The notes: generated by a model not told the origin, from the sequence alone. Shown: positions 27,056-37,354, numbered from the stretch's first letter. The stretch is DNA of 46,572 nucleotides from Methyloceanibacter sp. (GCA_030064755.1 JASJEH010000012.1:1-46572), one strand, 5' to 3'. Program-made: numbers and translations.

Positions 27056-27161
27056 GACGTTGTCCTGCGTCTGTTTGCTGCGTGGACTATAGCGATTCAA
27101 GAGCACCAAACCAGCAGCCTCACGAGACGGACAAGCGCTGAACGGGAGACCTGACGAGACT

Positions 27162-28160
27162 ATGGCCGAAAAGACCTATGACGTGGTTGGCATCGGAAAT
27201 GCCATCGTGGACATCATTGCGCGTTGCGACGATGCATTTCTCTCCAAGCGCAGCCTCGACAAGGGCTTTATGCGCTTGGTCGACTCAAGTGAAGCAGCGG
27301 CGCTCTACGAGGAGATGGGTCCGGCCACGGAGCGTTCGGGCGGGTCGGTCGCGAACTCGATCGCCGGGCTCGCGTCGCTCGGCGCCCGTTGCGGCTTTAT
27401 CGGCCGAGTGGCCGCCGATCAGTTTGGCGGTGTCTTTGGTCACGACATTCGCTCTCTTGGTATCGCCTTCGACACGGAGCCGGCCACGGATGGCACACCG
27501 ACGGCCCGGTGCCTCGTCTTGGTAACGCCCGACGGCGAGCGCACGATGAACACGTTTCTGGGCGCGAGCGTGGACCTTACGGACGCGGACATCGACGCCG
27601 ACCTAATCGCCGCCGCCAAATACGTCTACTTGGAAGGCTATCTCTTCGACAAGGACGCGGCGAAGTCTGCCTTCCGCCAGGCGGCCAAGCTCGCGACGGA
27701 GGCCGGTGCCAAGGTCGTGTTGTCACTATCGGATCCCTTCTGCGTCGATCGCCACCGGGAGGATTTCCGGGAACTCGTCAAGCACGGGGCTGACATCGTG
27801 TTCGCCAACGAGAAGGAGATCACGTCCCTCTACGAGACCAACACGTTTCTGGAAGCTGCGGACGCGGCGCTGCAAGACTGCGAGATGGCTGTTCTGACGC
27901 GGTCCGAGGCTGGGTCGTTGATCGTCGGTGGCGGCGAGGCGACGGAGGTTGCAGCAGAGCCCGTGGACAAGGTCGTGGATGCTACAGGCGCCGGCGATCT
28001 ATACGCGGCTGGTTTCCTCTTCGGCCTTTCGCGCGGCCTGCCCATCGCCGATTGCGGACGCCTCGGCAGCATGGCGGCGGCAGAGGCGATCTCTCATATC
28101 GGTGCACGGCCCGAGGCCGATCTTGTGGCGCTGGCCAAGGAGCGAGGGCTGCTTTCGTAG
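27162..28160 (+). CDS. PfkB family carbohydrate kinase, adenosine-kinase-like
   Basis: The 332-residue protein has GNAIVDIIARCDDAFL near the N-terminus, RSGGSVANSIAGLASLG and the catalytic DATGAGDLYAAGFLFG near residue 270. The first block and the SGGSVANS motif match the alphaproteobacterial adenosine-kinase-type subgroup of the ribokinase fold. It would phosphorylate adenosine or a related sugar with ATP in the cytoplasm. Nucleoside context is absent, so the substrate is inferred. It is convergent with coaA, with 9 bases between stops. Confidence 0.88.
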   Translation: MAEKTYDVVGIGNAIVDIIARCDDAFLSKRSLDKGFMRLVDSSEAAALYEEMGPATERSGGSVANSIAGLASLGARCGFIGRVAADQFGGVFGHDIRSLGIAFDTEPATDGTPTARCLVLVTPDGERTMNTFLGASVDLTDADIDADLIAAAKYVYLEGYLFDKDAAKSAFRQAAKLATEAGAKVVLSLSDPFCVDRHREDFRELVKHGADIVFANEKEITSLYETNTFLEAADAALQDCEMAVLTRSEAGSLIVGGGEATEVAAEPVDKVVDATGAGDLYAAGFLFGLSRGLPIADCGRLGSMAAAEAISHIGARPEADLVALAKERGLLS

Positions 28161-28169
28161 GGTTGGTTT

Positions 28170-29123
28170 CTAGAGCTTCCGCAGCGCCACGTTTTCGACG
28201 GCGTGGCGTTCGCCCTTGCTCAGAATGAGATCGGCGCGCTGCCTCGTCGGCAAGATATTCTCGTGCAGGTTGACCAGGTTGATCGTGTTCCATAGCGACA
28301 ACGCGACCTCGCGCGCTTCGTCCTCTGAGAGCATCGCAAAGCGATGGAAATAGGCGGCTGGGTCGCGGAAAGCGGTTTGGCGCAAACGCAAGAAGCGCTC
28401 CACATACCAGCGCTCCACGAGGTGTTCGGCAGCATCCACATAAATGGAGAAGTCGAAGAAGTCGGAAACGAACGGGATTGCTTCGCCGTCCTTGGGAAGA
28501 ATGGCGGGTTGGAGCACGTTCAAGCCTTCCACAATCACAATATCGGGTTTCTCGACACGCAATGTATGGCCCTGAAGCACGTCATAGACCACGTGCGAAT
28601 AGACGGGTGCATCGACCCGGCCCTTGCCGGACTTCACCTCGCCCAGGAAGTTGAGCAGCGCGGGTAGATTGTAGCTCTCCGGAAACCCTTTGCGGGTCAT
28701 CAGACCACGGCTCTCCAGAACCGCATTGGGGAACAGAAAACCGTCCGTCGGCACGAGCGCCACGTTGGGATGGCTCGGCCAACGCGCCAGAAGTGCCTGA
28801 AGCACGCGAGCCGATGTGCTCTTGCCTGCGGCGACACTGCCCGCGAGCCCGATGACGAAGGGAATCTTGCCGTTGCCTTTCCGCAGGAACTCCTCGGTGA
28901 TCCCATGCAGGCCTTGCGACGCCTCGACATACAGATTGAGCAGCCGGCTCAGCGGCAGATAGACATCCACAACCTCATCGGTCGATACCCGTTCGGTGAC
29001 GCCAGACAGATTCTCGATATCCGCCTCGGTCAGCGTGAGGGGTGTATCCTCGCGCAGGCGGGACCACTCCTTACGAGAGTAGATCGTGTAGGGGGAGAAG
29101 CCGACGGCGGTGATAGTGTCCAT
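28170..29123 (-). CDS. coaA: Pantothenate kinase, type I
   Basis: The 317-residue enzyme phosphorylates pantothenate, the first step of coenzyme A synthesis. The P-loop GSVAAGKS is at 95-102, and [20 protein letters not shown] and [14 protein letters not shown] are family signatures. A longer frame reaches 29195, but the ATG at 29123 gives the usual N-terminus. It lies at the end of the his run, separated from hisE by a repeat, so co-transcription with his is possible but not proven. Confidence 0.95.
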   Translation of the reverse strand: MDTITAVGFSPYTIYSRKEWSRLREDTPLTLTEADIENLSGVTERVSTDEVVDVYLPLSRLLNLYVEASQGLHGITEEFLRKGNGKIPFVIGLAGSVAAGKSTSARVLQALLARWPSHPNVALVPTDGFLFPNAVLESRGLMTRKGFPESYNLPALLNFLGEVKSGKGRVDAPVYSHVVYDVLQGHTLRVEKPDIVIVEGLNVLQPAILPKDGEAIPFVSDFFDFSIYVDAAEHLVERWYVERFLRLRQTAFRDPAAYFHRFAMLSEDEAREVALSLWNTINLVNLHENILPTRQRADLILSKGERHAVENVALRKL

Positions 29124-29141
29124 CTCGATAAGCCCGTTGGA

Positions 29142-29237
29142 GCATCGTGCGAAAAAGTGGATACCGGTTTTTCGCAAGCAACGATGCGATATCAAAACAC
29201 TCGAGCATGGGTTCTGATTCCATCAGAACCCGTGCTC
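29142..29237. repeat. Composite dispersed palindromic element
   Basis: Two hairpin modules lie between hisE and coaA. The first pairs GCATCGT (29142-29148) with ACGATGC (29181-29187) and, inside, TGCGAAAAA (29148-29156) with TTTTTCGCA (29168-29176). The second pairs 29203-29218 with 29222-29237, 16 bases with one mismatch. Both resemble known dispersed repeats of Hyphomicrobiales. They may stop or stabilise transcripts. Confidence 0.7.
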
Positions 29238-29244
29238 TAGAAGG

Positions 29245-29562
29245 CTAGCCGGCCGGTCCCTTTCGACGCGCAAGGCCCGAAGTCCCCATACGCTCTTCAA
29301 GCACAGCGCAGACCTCCTCGAATGTGATGTCACGAGACTCCAGCAGAACGAGGAAGTGATAGAGCAGATCTGCGCTCTCAGACAGAAGCGCAGCCCTGTC
29401 CTGCGCCGTCGCGGCAATCGCGACTTCGACGCCTTCCTCGCCCACCTTCTTGGCCGACTTAATCGGGTCGTCCAGAAGCTGCCTTGTATAGGACTTGTCG
29501 GCCGTCTCGGTCCGGCGTTCGCGGATCGTGGCGGCGAGCCTCTCCAGTGCATCCTTGCTCAT
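29245..29562 (-). CDS. hisE: Phosphoribosyl-ATP pyrophosphatase
   Basis: The 105-residue enzyme hydrolyses phosphoribosyl-ATP in the second step of histidine synthesis. KKVGEEGVEVAIAA and ESADLLYHFLVLLE carry the metal-binding glutamates and aspartate of the all-alpha MazG-like fold. I use the ATG at 29562; another lies at 29607. It follows hisF by 62 bases on the same strand. The partner hisI is not in the window, consistent with separate hisI in many relatives. Confidence 0.94.
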   Translation of the reverse strand: MSKDALERLAATIRERRTETADKSYTRQLLDDPIKSAKKVGEEGVEVAIAATAQDRAALLSESADLLYHFLVLLESRDITFEEVCAVLEERMGTSGLARRKGPAG

Positions 29563-29624
29563 GCCGTGGCTCATACACCGTGCCGCCGCTGCTGGGAATA
29601 GGTGCAAAGGCTTATGCTAAAGGT

Positions 29625-30401
29625 TCAAGGGTCCAGCCGTATTGGTAGGCCCGCCTGGGCCATGAAGCGCTTTGCCTCGCCGATCGAGTGCTCGCCGAAG
29701 TGGAAGATCGAGGCCGCCAGGACCGCCGAGGCATGACCGTCACGCACGCCGTCCACGAGGTGCTGCAAATTGCCAACCCCGCCGGAGGCAATGACGGGTA
29801 CGGAGACCGCATCCGCAATCGCGCGTGTGAGCTCATTGTCGAACCCCACGCGCGTGCCGTCCCGGTCCATAGAGGTCAGCAGGATTTCGCCAGCGCCAAG
29901 TGAAACGACCTCCTCCGCGTACTCGATTGCGTCGATCCCTGTCGGTTCTCGGCCGCCATGGGTGAAAATCTCAAAGCGCGGTGCCTTTCCGTTGGCGCCG
30001 ACACGCTTGGCGTCAATGGCAACGACGATGCACTGGGCTCCAAATTTTTCCGCCGCGCGGCGCACAAGCTGCCGGTCGCGAACCGCCGCCGTATTGATCG
30101 ACACCTTGTCCGCGCCCGCCTCCAGCAGCGCCCGGACGTCCTCCGTCGACCGCACACCACCGCCCACCGTCAGCGGCATGAAGCATCGCTCGGCGGTACG
30201 GCAGACGATGTCGAGGATCGTTCCGCGCTTCTCGTGGCTCGCCGTGATGTCGAGAAAGCACAGCTCGTCGGCGCCCGCTTCATCGTAGGCGGCCGCGGCT
30301 TCCACAGGGTCACCGGCGTCGATCAGATCGACAAAGTTGACGCCCTTAACGACCCGGCCGTCCTTCACATCGAGACAAGGAATGACTCTGACTTTGAGCA
30401 T
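29625..30401 (-). CDS. hisF: Imidazole glycerol phosphate synthase, cyclase subunit
   Basis: The 258-residue TIM barrel combines ammonia with PRFAR in histidine synthesis. [15 protein letters not shown] holds the first catalytic aspartate, VVAIDAKRV the second, and LTVGGGVRS the phosphate site. It pairs with hisH, and lies 3 bases after hisA, so the unit is tightly coupled. Normal length. Confidence 0.97.
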   Translation of the reverse strand: MLKVRVIPCLDVKDGRVVKGVNFVDLIDAGDPVEAAAAYDEAGADELCFLDITASHEKRGTILDIVCRTAERCFMPLTVGGGVRSTEDVRALLEAGADKVSINTAAVRDRQLVRRAAEKFGAQCIVVAIDAKRVGANGKAPRFEIFTHGGREPTGIDAIEYAEEVVSLGAGEILLTSMDRDGTRVGFDNELTRAIADAVSVPVIASGGVGNLQHLVDGVRDGHASAVLAASIFHFGEHSIGEAKRFMAQAGLPIRLDP

Positions 30402-30404
30402 TGA

Positions 30405-31163
30405 TCAGTACTGTCCTGTCACGCCGTGGTGGCCGTATTTGGCGGCGATGATCGCAAGCGCTTCGGTAGCGTCGAGCCGACCGTCATAGAGGGCGCGCCC
30501 GGCAATAGCGCCGTCGAGCTTGGCGCAACGTGGTTCCACAAGACGCTTGATATCGTCGATAGAGGCAAGGCCTCCGCTCGCAATCACGGGAATCGACACA
30601 GCATCCGCTAGTTCGACCGTGGCCTCCAGATTGAGACCTTCGAGCAAGCCATCCCGTGAGATGTCCGTATGAATGATCGCGGCGACGCCCGCGTCCTCGA
30701 AGCGCCGCGCCAGATCGAGCGCCGTCATCTCCGAGGTCTCTGCCCAACCTTCGATAGCGACCTTGCCGTCGCGAGCGTCGATGCCCACGGCGACGCAGCC
30801 AGGGAAGTCGCGCGCCGCCTCCCGCACGAGATCGGGATCGCGGACGGCGGCCGTCCCCAGAATCACGCGGTCAATGCCTTTGTCGAGCCACATGGCGATT
30901 GTGTCGATGTCTCGGATGCCACCCCCAAGCTGGATAGGCAAATGGATCGCATCGAAGATTGCCTCGACTGCCGGGCCGTTCACGGGCTTGCCTTCAAACG
31001 CACCATTGAGATCGACAACGTGCAGCCATTCGAAGCCCTGGTCCTCGAACGCGCGGGCCTGTGCCGCAGGATCGGCATTGAAGACCGTGGCCTGGTCCAT
31101 CTCGCCTTGGCGCAAACGCACGCATTGTCCGTCCTTCAGGTCGATGGCGGGAAAGAGAATCAT
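30405..31163 (-). CDS. hisA: Phosphoribosylformimino-AICAR ribotide isomerase
   Basis: The 252-residue TIM barrel converts ProFAR to PRFAR just before the HisFH step. [19 protein letters not shown] with the catalytic aspartate, QLGGGIRD and [10 protein letters not shown] are diagnostic. It lies 13 bases after hisH and 3 bases before hisF. Start codon ATG at 31163. Confidence 0.97.
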   Translation of the reverse strand: MILFPAIDLKDGQCVRLRQGEMDQATVFNADPAAQARAFEDQGFEWLHVVDLNGAFEGKPVNGPAVEAIFDAIHLPIQLGGGIRDIDTIAMWLDKGIDRVILGTAAVRDPDLVREAARDFPGCVAVGIDARDGKVAIEGWAETSEMTALDLARRFEDAGVAAIIHTDISRDGLLEGLNLEATVELADAVSIPVIASGGLASIDDIKRLVEPRCAKLDGAIAGRALYDGRLDATEALAIIAAKYGHHGVTGQY

Positions 31164-31176
31164 GAATCAGGTCTCG

Positions 31177-31827
31177 CTATGGCTTCCACTTAAGGAAATT
31201 GGCGATCAGCGCCAATCCCAGTTTCTGGCTCTTCTCCGGGTGGAACTGGCTCCCGGCGACGTTGTCCCGGGCCAGGAAGGCGCTCACCGTGCCTCCATAA
31301 TCCGTCGTCGCGACGCGGTGTTCCGCAGACGCCGGGACGAAGTGATAGGAGTGCACGAAATAAGCATGCAGACCGTCCGGCCCCGTTGGGATGCCGTCGA
31401 AGAGCACATGGTGCCGGTCGAGCTTGAGCGTGTTCCACCCCATATGGGGAATCTTCAAGGAAACGTCATCCGGTTCGATCGCACGCACCTCGCCGCCGAT
31501 CCAATCGAGGCCTGGCGTCACCCCATGCTCCAATCCACGGCTGGCCATCAGCTGCAGACCGACGCAGATCCCAAGAAATGGCGCCCCGCGCTCGATGACC
31601 GCTTCGCCGAGCGCCTCGACCATGCCGGGTACCGCGGCAAGCCCCGCCTTGCAGTCGGCGAACGCGCCGACGCCGGGCAAGACGATGCGATCGGCGCCCA
31701 GCACCTCTTCCGGCTCCGCCGTGACCTTGATCTCCAGCGGTAAACCTTGTTCGCTGGCGGCGCGTTCGAAGGCTTTGGCGGCGGAATGAAGATTTCCGGA
31801 GCCATAGTCAATGATAGCGACATGCAT
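31177..31827 (-). CDS. hisH: Imidazole glycerol phosphate synthase, glutaminase subunit
   Basis: The 216-residue class I amidotransferase supplies ammonia to His[14 protein letters not shown] opens the protein, GICVGLQLM contains the nucleophile cysteine, and SQFHPEKSQ holds the histidine and glutamate of the triad. It follows the DUF2628 gene by 4 bases. Confidence 0.97.
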   Translation of the reverse strand: MHVAIIDYGSGNLHSAAKAFERAASEQGLPLEIKVTAEPEEVLGADRIVLPGVGAFADCKAGLAAVPGMVEALGEAVIERGAPFLGICVGLQLMASRGLEHGVTPGLDWIGGEVRAIEPDDVSLKIPHMGWNTLKLDRHHVLFDGIPTGPDGLHAYFVHSYHFVPASAEHRVATTDYGGTVSAFLARDNVAGSQFHPEKSQKLGLALIANFLKWKP

Positions 31828-31831
31828 CAGG

Positions 31832-32332
31832 TTAGCTCCGCGGAAATGAGCCGATCACTTCGTCGGCCCCCAACGGGCGCGTCGGGACAATCGCTGGGCC
31901 CTTGGCAGGTCTTGGCGTCACGGGCGCCCCCTGCTCCGCAGGGCTTTTCTGGTCTGGGAGCCACCGCGAAAAGAAGCGCGTTTCAGCCTCGACCCGATCA
32001 CGGCCCCAGGTGGTTCCAGCAAACGTAAACCCACGGCGGCGCAAGGCCCAGCTGCGCAGATCGTTGGCCTCGAAGGCGAACAGAACCGTGAGGCCGAGTG
32101 AGGCCCATCCCGCCAGTTCCTGGCCTGCCGGGCCGGACCCAAAGATCAGCGGCAACGACAGGAAGATGGCGAGGAACACAACCAGCTCCAGCCACATGCG
32201 ATGATAGATCAGCCAGAGAATTGGAACGATCAGCGCGAGCCAGGCAATGCCCTCCTTCACGAGGGCAACCTTGGCCGCCCGCGCCTCAAGGTCGGCGTCG
32301 GCGGCGGGCTCATACACGGAATAGACAGTCAC
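31832..32332 (-). CDS. DUF2628 domain membrane protein
   Basis: The 166-residue protein has about three hydrophobic helices in residues 26-90 ([20 protein letters not shown] and [18 protein letters not shown]) and ends in a proline-rich soluble tail. DUF2628 proteins often accompany the his genes in alphaproteobacteria but their function is unknown. It sits inside the his run, four bases ahead of hisH, so it is translated with it. A role in histidine synthesis is not shown. Confidence 0.87.
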   Translation of the reverse strand: MTVYSVYEPAADADLEARAAKVALVKEGIAWLALIVPILWLIYHRMWLELVVFLAIFLSLPLIFGSGPAGQELAGWASLGLTVLFAFEANDLRSWALRRRGFTFAGTTWGRDRVEAETRFFSRWLPDQKSPAEQGAPVTPRPAKGPAIVPTRPLGADEVIGSFPRS

Positions 32333-32389
32333 GATTCGCTACGCTCAACTTCCATCAGGCGTCAGCACCGGCGCGCGCCAGGCTGAACG

Positions 32390-33010
32390 CTATAGCTGCC
32401 CCTTGGTGGAGGGCACGCGCCCGCTCTGCCGGGCATCGACGGCGACCGCTTGGCGCAACGCCCTTGCAAGCGCCTTATAGCAGGTCTCGGCCACGTGGTG
32501 ATTGTTCTCGCCGTAGAGATTCTCCACGTGCAGCGTGATGCCCGCATTCTGCGCGAAGGCCTGAAACCACTCGCGGAAGAGTTCGGTGTCCATCTCACCA
32601 ATCTTGGAGCGGCTGAAATCGACCTTCCACACGAGGAACGGCCGCCCCGAAACATCGAGCGCGACGCGGGTCAGCGTCTCGTCCATGGGCAGATAGCAGG
32701 AGCCATAGCGGGTGATGCCCGCCTTGTCGCCAAGCGCCCTGGCAAAGGCCTGCCCCAAAACAATGCCGGAATCCTCGGTCGTGTGGTGCTGATCGATGTG
32801 AAGGTCGCCGTCGGCCTTCAACGTGATGTCGAATAGCCCGTGTCGTGCGAGTTGCTCCAGCATGTGATCGAGAAACCCGACACCCGTGGCGACGTCATAC
32901 GCCCCCGTCCCATCGAGATTGACGGATGCGCTGATGTTCGTTTCCTTGGTGTGGCGGTCGACTGACGCCGTGCGGGGCGCTGACGCCGCAGATTTGCTTC
33001 GCTGTTGCAT
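32390..33010 (-). CDS. hisB: Imidazoleglycerol-phosphate dehydratase
   Basis: The 206-residue enzyme dehydrates imidazoleglycerol phosphate with two manganese ions. The metal-binding histidine clusters [21 protein letters not shown] and GENNHHVAE are present and spaced as in the family. It is the monofunctional form, without a histidinol-phosphatase domain. It opens the his run and stands divergent from the DUF2939 gene (115 bases). Confidence 0.97.
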   Translation of the reverse strand: MQQRSKSAASAPRTASVDRHTKETNISASVNLDGTGAYDVATGVGFLDHMLEQLARHGLFDITLKADGDLHIDQHHTTEDSGIVLGQAFARALGDKAGITRYGSCYLPMDETLTRVALDVSGRPFLVWKVDFSRSKIGEMDTELFREWFQAFAQNAGITLHVENLYGENNHHVAETCYKALARALRQAVAVDARQSGRVPSTKGQL

Positions 33011-33125
33011 GTCTGACAGCCTAACCCAAAGGCCCTTAGCAATTCGCTTCCATCACGAAAGCGCTTATACGCCCCGTCATGGAGCCATGCTATGGGCGGC
33101 TGTCACAATTTGAGGGGATTCGTAA

Positions 33126-33659
33126 ATGCGCCGCCTGTTTCTGCTGATTCTCATCCTGCTGGCCGTCTACCTCGCCTATCCATACTGGACACTTTACCGA
33201 TTTGAGCAGGCGCTTCTCTCCAACAATGCCGAAGCCGTTAAGAGGATTGTCGATTTCCCGGCGATCCGGGCAGGCATGAAGTCCCAAGTCGAGGGGGGTC
33301 TCTTGGAGAAATCCGAGCAATTGGGCGAAAAACGGCCCGTTCTGGGCGATATCGGGACGGCGCTGACGAACCTTTTGGGGCCGTCGGTGATTGGCGGCAC
33401 CGTGGATAGCTTGGTGACCCCGGAAGCCCTGCTGAACAACCCGACCGTCGTTGAACACCGGGAAAAGGACGAGGGCTTTGGGGACTATGTGACCTATGCC
33501 TTCTTCTCCGGGCCAACCACATTCCAGCTGGACTTTAAGGACCCGAATAGGGCCGACGCGCCCACCATTAGGGCCGATATGACCTTGGAGGGCATCCGCT
33601 GGCGTGTAACAGACGTGGAGCTGCCGCCCCTGAAGTCCATCGTCCCTAGCGTAAACTAG
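33126..33659 (+). CDS. DUF2939 domain protein, membrane-anchored
   Basis: The 177-residue protein starts with one hydrophobic helix (RRLFLLILILLAVYLAYPYW), an uncleaved anchor or signal peptide, followed by an extended domain with YRFEQALLSNNAEAVKRIVD and a C-terminal GIRWRVTDVELP. This is DUF2939, of unknown function, probably facing the periplasm. It lies 115 bases from hisB in divergent orientation and 107 bases before hslV. Confidence 0.85.
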   Translation: MRRLFLLILILLAVYLAYPYWTLYRFEQALLSNNAEAVKRIVDFPAIRAGMKSQVEGGLLEKSEQLGEKRPVLGDIGTALTNLLGPSVIGGTVDSLVTPEALLNNPTVVEHREKDEGFGDYVTYAFFSGPTTFQLDFKDPNRADAPTIRADMTLEGIRWRVTDVELPPLKSIVPSVN

Positions 33660-33766
33660 CGCTGCGCCGATTTGGCAGGAGCGGGGGCAAGGGCAGCGGC
33701 AAGGGTGCGGCTGATCGGCATGGCGCTTGACGAACGGGACGTCAGGGCCGATATCGCAGGGCAGTT

Positions 33767-34345
33767 ATGAGTTCGCCCTCCTCCTCGCCCGAGACAGCGC
33801 CTAGCACCTGGCATGGCACGACCATTCTCACCGTCCGAAAGGGTGGCAAGGTGGTGGTGGCTGGAGATGGTCAGGTCTCCTTGGGCCAAACAATCATCAA
33901 AGGCACCGCGAAGAAGGTGCGCCGTGTCGGCGCCGGGCCTGTTATCGCCGGGTTTGCGGGATCCACGGCCGATGCTTTCACCCTGTTCGAGCGCCTCGAG
34001 ACCAAGCTGGAGCGCTTTCCCGACCAGTTGAAGCGCGCCTGCGTGGAACTCGCCAAAGACTGGCGGACCGACCGGTACTTGCGCCGCTTGGAAGCCATGA
34101 TGATTGTAGCGGACCCGAATGAAAGTCTGGTGCTTACCGGCACCGGCGACGTGCTAGAGCCGGACGATGCGGTGATGGGCATCGGCTCGGGCGGCATGTA
34201 CGCCCTCGCCGCAGCCAAAGCGCTGCTCGACTCCGATCTCGACGCCGAACAAATCGCGCGTAAGGCCATGGCCATTGCCGCCCAGATCTGCGTCTACACC
34301 AATGACTCATTGACCGTCGAAACGCTCGACACGACCGCCAGCTAG
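33767..34345 (+). CDS. hslV: ATP-dependent protease subunit HslV
   Basis: The 192-residue proteolytic subunit has the N-terminal nucleophile sequence TTIL at residue 18, after a 17-residue leader ([17 protein letters not shown]) that should be removed. The mature part, [20 protein letters not shown], matches the family. HslV forms a dodecameric chamber closed by HslU and degrades misfolded proteins. CAGGGCAG precedes the ATG. A TTGACG/GATATC pair with 17-base spacing (33727-33755) lies upstream but would leave almost no leader. hslU follows after 22 bases. Confidence 0.96.
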   Translation: MSSPSSSPETAPSTWHGTTILTVRKGGKVVVAGDGQVSLGQTIIKGTAKKVRRVGAGPVIAGFAGSTADAFTLFERLETKLERFPDQLKRACVELAKDWRTDRYLRRLEAMMIVADPNESLVLTGTGDVLEPDDAVMGIGSGGMYALAAAKALLDSDLDAEQIARKAMAIAAQICVYTNDSLTVETLDTTAS

Positions 34346-34367
34346 TTTTCAACCGACCGTACCGCGC

Positions 34368-35672
34368 ATGACCGCCTTCTCCCCTCGCGAAATCGTTTCA
34401 GAACTCGACCGCCACATCGTCGGCCAAAGCGACGCCAAGCGCGCCGTGGCCATCGCCTTGCGTAATCGCTGGCGGCGTCAGCAGCTGGACGAGGATATGC
34501 GCGAGGAGGTTCTGCCGAAGAACATTCTGATGATCGGCCCGACTGGCGTCGGCAAGACGGAGATTTCCCGCCGCTTGGCCAGGCTCGCCAATGCGCCCTT
34601 TATCAAGATCGAAGCGACCAAGTTCACCGAGGTCGGCTATGTGGGGCGCGATGTCGAACAGATCGTTCGTGATCTGGTTGAAGCTGGGATCGGTCTCGTG
34701 CGCGATGCCAAGCGCAAAGAGGTTTCCGCACGGGCGCAGATCAACGCGGAGGAGCGCGTGCTAGATGCGCTCGTCGGCCCTGGCGCGGGCAGCTCTACCC
34801 GCGAGTCGTTCCGGAAGAAACTCCGGTCCAACGAGCTGAACGACAAAGAGATCGAGATTCAGGTGGCGGACACGGGCGGCATGCCGTCTTTCGAGATACC
34901 CGGCATGCCCGGCAGCCAAGTGGGCATGATCAATCTTTCCGACATGCTGGGCAAAGCCCTCGGTCAGCGCACGCGATCGCGCACCGTCACAGTTGAGGAC
35001 TCCTTCGAAATTCTGATGGCGGAGGAATCCGATAAGCTCATCGACGACGACATGATGATCCAAGAGGCGATCCGGAACGTGGAGAACAACGGCATCGTCT
35101 TCTTGGACGAGATCGACAAGATCTGCGCCCGTTCGGACCGCGCCGGGGCCGACGTGTCGCGCGAAGGCGTGCAGCGCGATCTCCTGCCACTCATCGAAGG
35201 CACGACGGTTGGCACCAAGTACGGGCCCGTCAAAACGGACCACATCCTTTTTATTGCGTCGGGTGCGTTCCATATCGCCAAGCCTGCCGATCTGCTGCCT
35301 GAACTACAGGGGCGCTTGCCCATTCGTGTGGAGCTGCGCGCGCTGAACGGCGAGGATTTCCGCCGCATCCTGACAGAGCCCAAAGCCTGCCTGATCAACC
35401 AATACGTCGCGCTGATGAAGACTGAGGGTGTGGCGCTGGACTTCACCGAAGACGCCATCGACGCCATTGCCGACATCGCCGTGGAGGTGAACACCTCCGT
35501 CGAGAATATCGGCGCGCGGCGGCTCATGACGGTGATGGAACGCATTCTCGACGACATCTCATTCGATGCCGCCGACAAAGCCGGCGAGGCCATCACCATC
35601 GATGCGGCCTATGTGCGCGAGCATATTGGCGATCTCGCCAAAAACGCGGACCTCTCGAAGTTCATTCTCTAA
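34368..35672 (+). CDS. hslU: ATP-dependent protease ATPase subunit HslU
   Basis: The 434-residue AAA+ unfoldase carries Walker [10 protein letters not shown] at 57-65, Walker B VFLDEIDK and the C-terminal AAA lid with the [17 protein letters not shown] sensor 2. The central I domain is intact. It unfolds substrates into HslV. Its stop overlaps that of the smr gene by four bases. Confidence 0.97.
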   Translation: MTAFSPREIVSELDRHIVGQSDAKRAVAIALRNRWRRQQLDEDMREEVLPKNILMIGPTGVGKTEISRRLARLANAPFIKIEATKFTEVGYVGRDVEQIVRDLVEAGIGLVRDAKRKEVSARAQINAEERVLDALVGPGAGSSTRESFRKKLRSNELNDKEIEIQVADTGGMPSFEIPGMPGSQVGMINLSDMLGKALGQRTRSRTVTVEDSFEILMAEESDKLIDDDMMIQEAIRNVENNGIVFLDEIDKICARSDRAGADVSREGVQRDLLPLIEGTTVGTKYGPVKTDHILFIASGAFHIAKPADLLPELQGRLPIRVELRALNGEDFRRILTEPKACLINQYVALMKTEGVALDFTEDAIDAIADIAVEVNTSVENIGARRLMTVMERILDDISFDAADKAGEAITIDAAYVREHIGDLAKNADLSKFIL

Positions 35673-36325
35673 CTTTTACGCCGTGCGTGATCGGCCTTCC
35701 GCAGCCGCACGTATAGCGCCCCCTCGCCGCCGAGGCGGCGTGGGGCTTCAGAGAAGCTCACGATCATCGGGGCCAGATCACCGTGGGATAGCCAGTGCGG
35801 CACGGCCTGGCGCAGCACGCCGCGCTCATCTTCTTCATAGAAGCTTCGTGCCTCGGCGCGAAATGACCCCTTGCCCGTGATGACGAGCACGTGGCGATAG
35901 TCTTTGCCCCGCGCCCAATGCAGAAACTTCCGCAAGGCACTATGGGCCTCGCGTTGACGCATCCCGTGCAGATCGATCCGCGCCTCGATCGCGAGATTGC
36001 CCTTGTCGAGTTTGCGCGCGGTCTGTCGGTCGAGCCCAGCCTTGGGTGACGGTGCCTTCTTGACCGCGACCTTGCCGCTTGAACTCTTGGGAAGCGCCCT
36101 TTGCGTCGCGGGGTCCAGGGGCGCCGCGCCACGCAGGGGCGGCTTGGCCTGGGACGCCCGTCTCAGCGGGTTGAGCGGGGCCTCGAGATCGATGAACCGG
36201 TTTTTTTTTGTGAGTGGGTCCGCCGTGTCCGCCACCCGGGCCCAAAGCGCCGCATCGTCTTCGAGACGATTTGCGCCAGCGTCCTTCTTGTTCGACGCCT
36301 TACTGCCGGGTTTGTCCTTGGTCAT
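35669..36325 (-). CDS. Smr domain protein
   Basis: The 218-residue protein has a disordered, lysine-rich N-terminal half and a C-terminal Smr domain with [13 protein letters not shown] (116-128) and [10 protein letters not shown] (147-156). Smr domains bind or nick branched or mismatched DNA and some cleave RNA; no MutS2 part is present here. A run of nine As at codons 40-42 (36201-36209 as T on the plus strand) is a slippery site. It follows mltA by 24 bases and overlaps hslU by four bases. Confidence 0.88.
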   Translation of the reverse strand: MTKDKPGSKASNKKDAGANRLEDDAALWARVADTADPLTKKNRFIDLEAPLNPLRRASQAKPPLRGAAPLDPATQRALPKSSSGKVAVKKAPSPKAGLDRQTARKLDKGNLAIEARIDLHGMRQREAHSALRKFLHWARGKDYRHVLVITGKGSFRAEARSFYEEDERGVLRQAVPHWLSHGDLAPMIVSFSEAPRRLGGEGALYVRLRKADHARRKS

Positions 36326-36349
36326 GCGGTCAGTTTAACGCAAAGGGCC

Positions 36350-37354
36350 TTAACGCTTCCGCATCAACACATGGAACTGCGCCGCATGACGCGTGCGACC
36401 CGCTTGCATTCCTGCGGCTTCGCCGGTTCCAAAGAAGATGTCACCGCGCTGAGGACCACGAATGGCCGACCCAACATCCTGGGCGATCATCAGACGGCGG
36501 AAGGGTCGGCGGTTTGTGTCCTCGAGGCCCGGGACCGTGACAAACACAGGTGTGCCCAGCGGAATGAATGACGGGTCCACGGCGAGGCTACGGCCCGGCG
36601 TCAGCGGCACACCCTCCGCGCCCCGCGGGCCTATTGTATCCTTGGCCCAGGGCAGTTCGGCGAAAAAGATGTAGGACTCGTTTCGCTCCATGAGTTCGCG
36701 GCCCCGCGTCGCGTCTACGCGAAGCCAAGCCTTGACCGAATCCATGTCGATGTCGTCCGGGTCAAGTTCGCCGCGGTCGATGAGAGCGCGCGCGATGGAC
36801 GTATACGGACGACCGTTCTTTCCCGCAAAGGTAAGCCGTACAGACGTGCCATCATCGAGATGCACAAGTCCAGAGCCTTGTACATGCATGAAGAAGAGAT
36901 CGATCGGGTCGTCCGTGAAGAGTACTTCGAGACCACGCCCAGCCAGCGCGCCGTCGTCAATCTCGGCGCGCGCATAGTACGGGACTGGGCCATCTGCCGT
37001 CTCACGAAAGCCAGTGACGTGTTCGTTGTGGGCGGCGCGTTCCGTCTCGCCAATTGTGGTGATTAGATCGTCCGGGCGCCCATGAATTGGGATGGAGTAC
37101 TGCGGCGACCTTGTTCGAGACCCGCGCAAGACCGGTTCGTAGTACCCCGTCACGAAGCCAGGCGTTTCAGTGTCTAGAGCAAACGCGTCAAACGCCGTCT
37201 CAAAGAATGTGCGAGCATCCGTCTCCGAAGCGAAGGCGTCCGCATGACGCGGCATGGAGTTCGCAAGCGCACGCAGCGCTGCTGCCTGGTCGTCCTCGGA
37301 CCAGCCGTCCAGGTCCGCGAAGCGCTTCTGTTTTGCGTAGCTGGGGCCTGCCAA
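36350..37354 (-). CDS. mltA: Membrane-bound lytic murein transglycosylase A homolog without visible signal peptide
   Basis: The 334-residue protein cleaves the glycan of peptidoglycan. GFVTGYYEPVLRGS, YYARAEIDDG, MHVQGSG and IAQDVGSAIRGPQRGDIFFG (with the catalytic aspartate) are all diagnostic of MltA with its 3D domain. The first in-frame start is TTG at 37354, and the protein begins AGPSYAKQKRFADLDGW with no signal peptide or lipobox, although its substrate is periplasmic. The three codons before the TTG follow the TAG stop of the Tim44-like gene in the same frame. No hydrophobic leader appears in the other two frames. The enzyme class is certain; export or start is not. Confidence 0.88.
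   Translation of the reverse strand: MAGPSYAKQKRFADLDGWSEDDQAAALRALANSMPRHADAFASETDARTFFETAFDAFALDTETPGFVTGYYEPVLRGSRTRSPQYSIPIHGRPDDLITTIGETERAAHNEHVTGFRETADGPVPYYARAEIDDGALAGRGLEVLFTDDPIDLFFMHVQGSGLVHLDDGTSVRLTFAGKNGRPYTSIARALIDRGELDPDDIDMDSVKAWLRVDATRGRELMERNESYIFFAELPWAKDTIGPRGAEGVPLTPGRSLAVDPSFIPLGTPVFVTVPGLEDTNRRPFRRLMIAQDVGSAIRGPQRGDIFFGTGEAAGMQAGRTRHAAQFHVLMRKR

Noticed and set aside
33727-33755. TTGACG / GATATC promoter of hslV
   Set aside because: The spacing is right but transcription would begin only a few bases before the start codon, leaving no room for the ribosome site.
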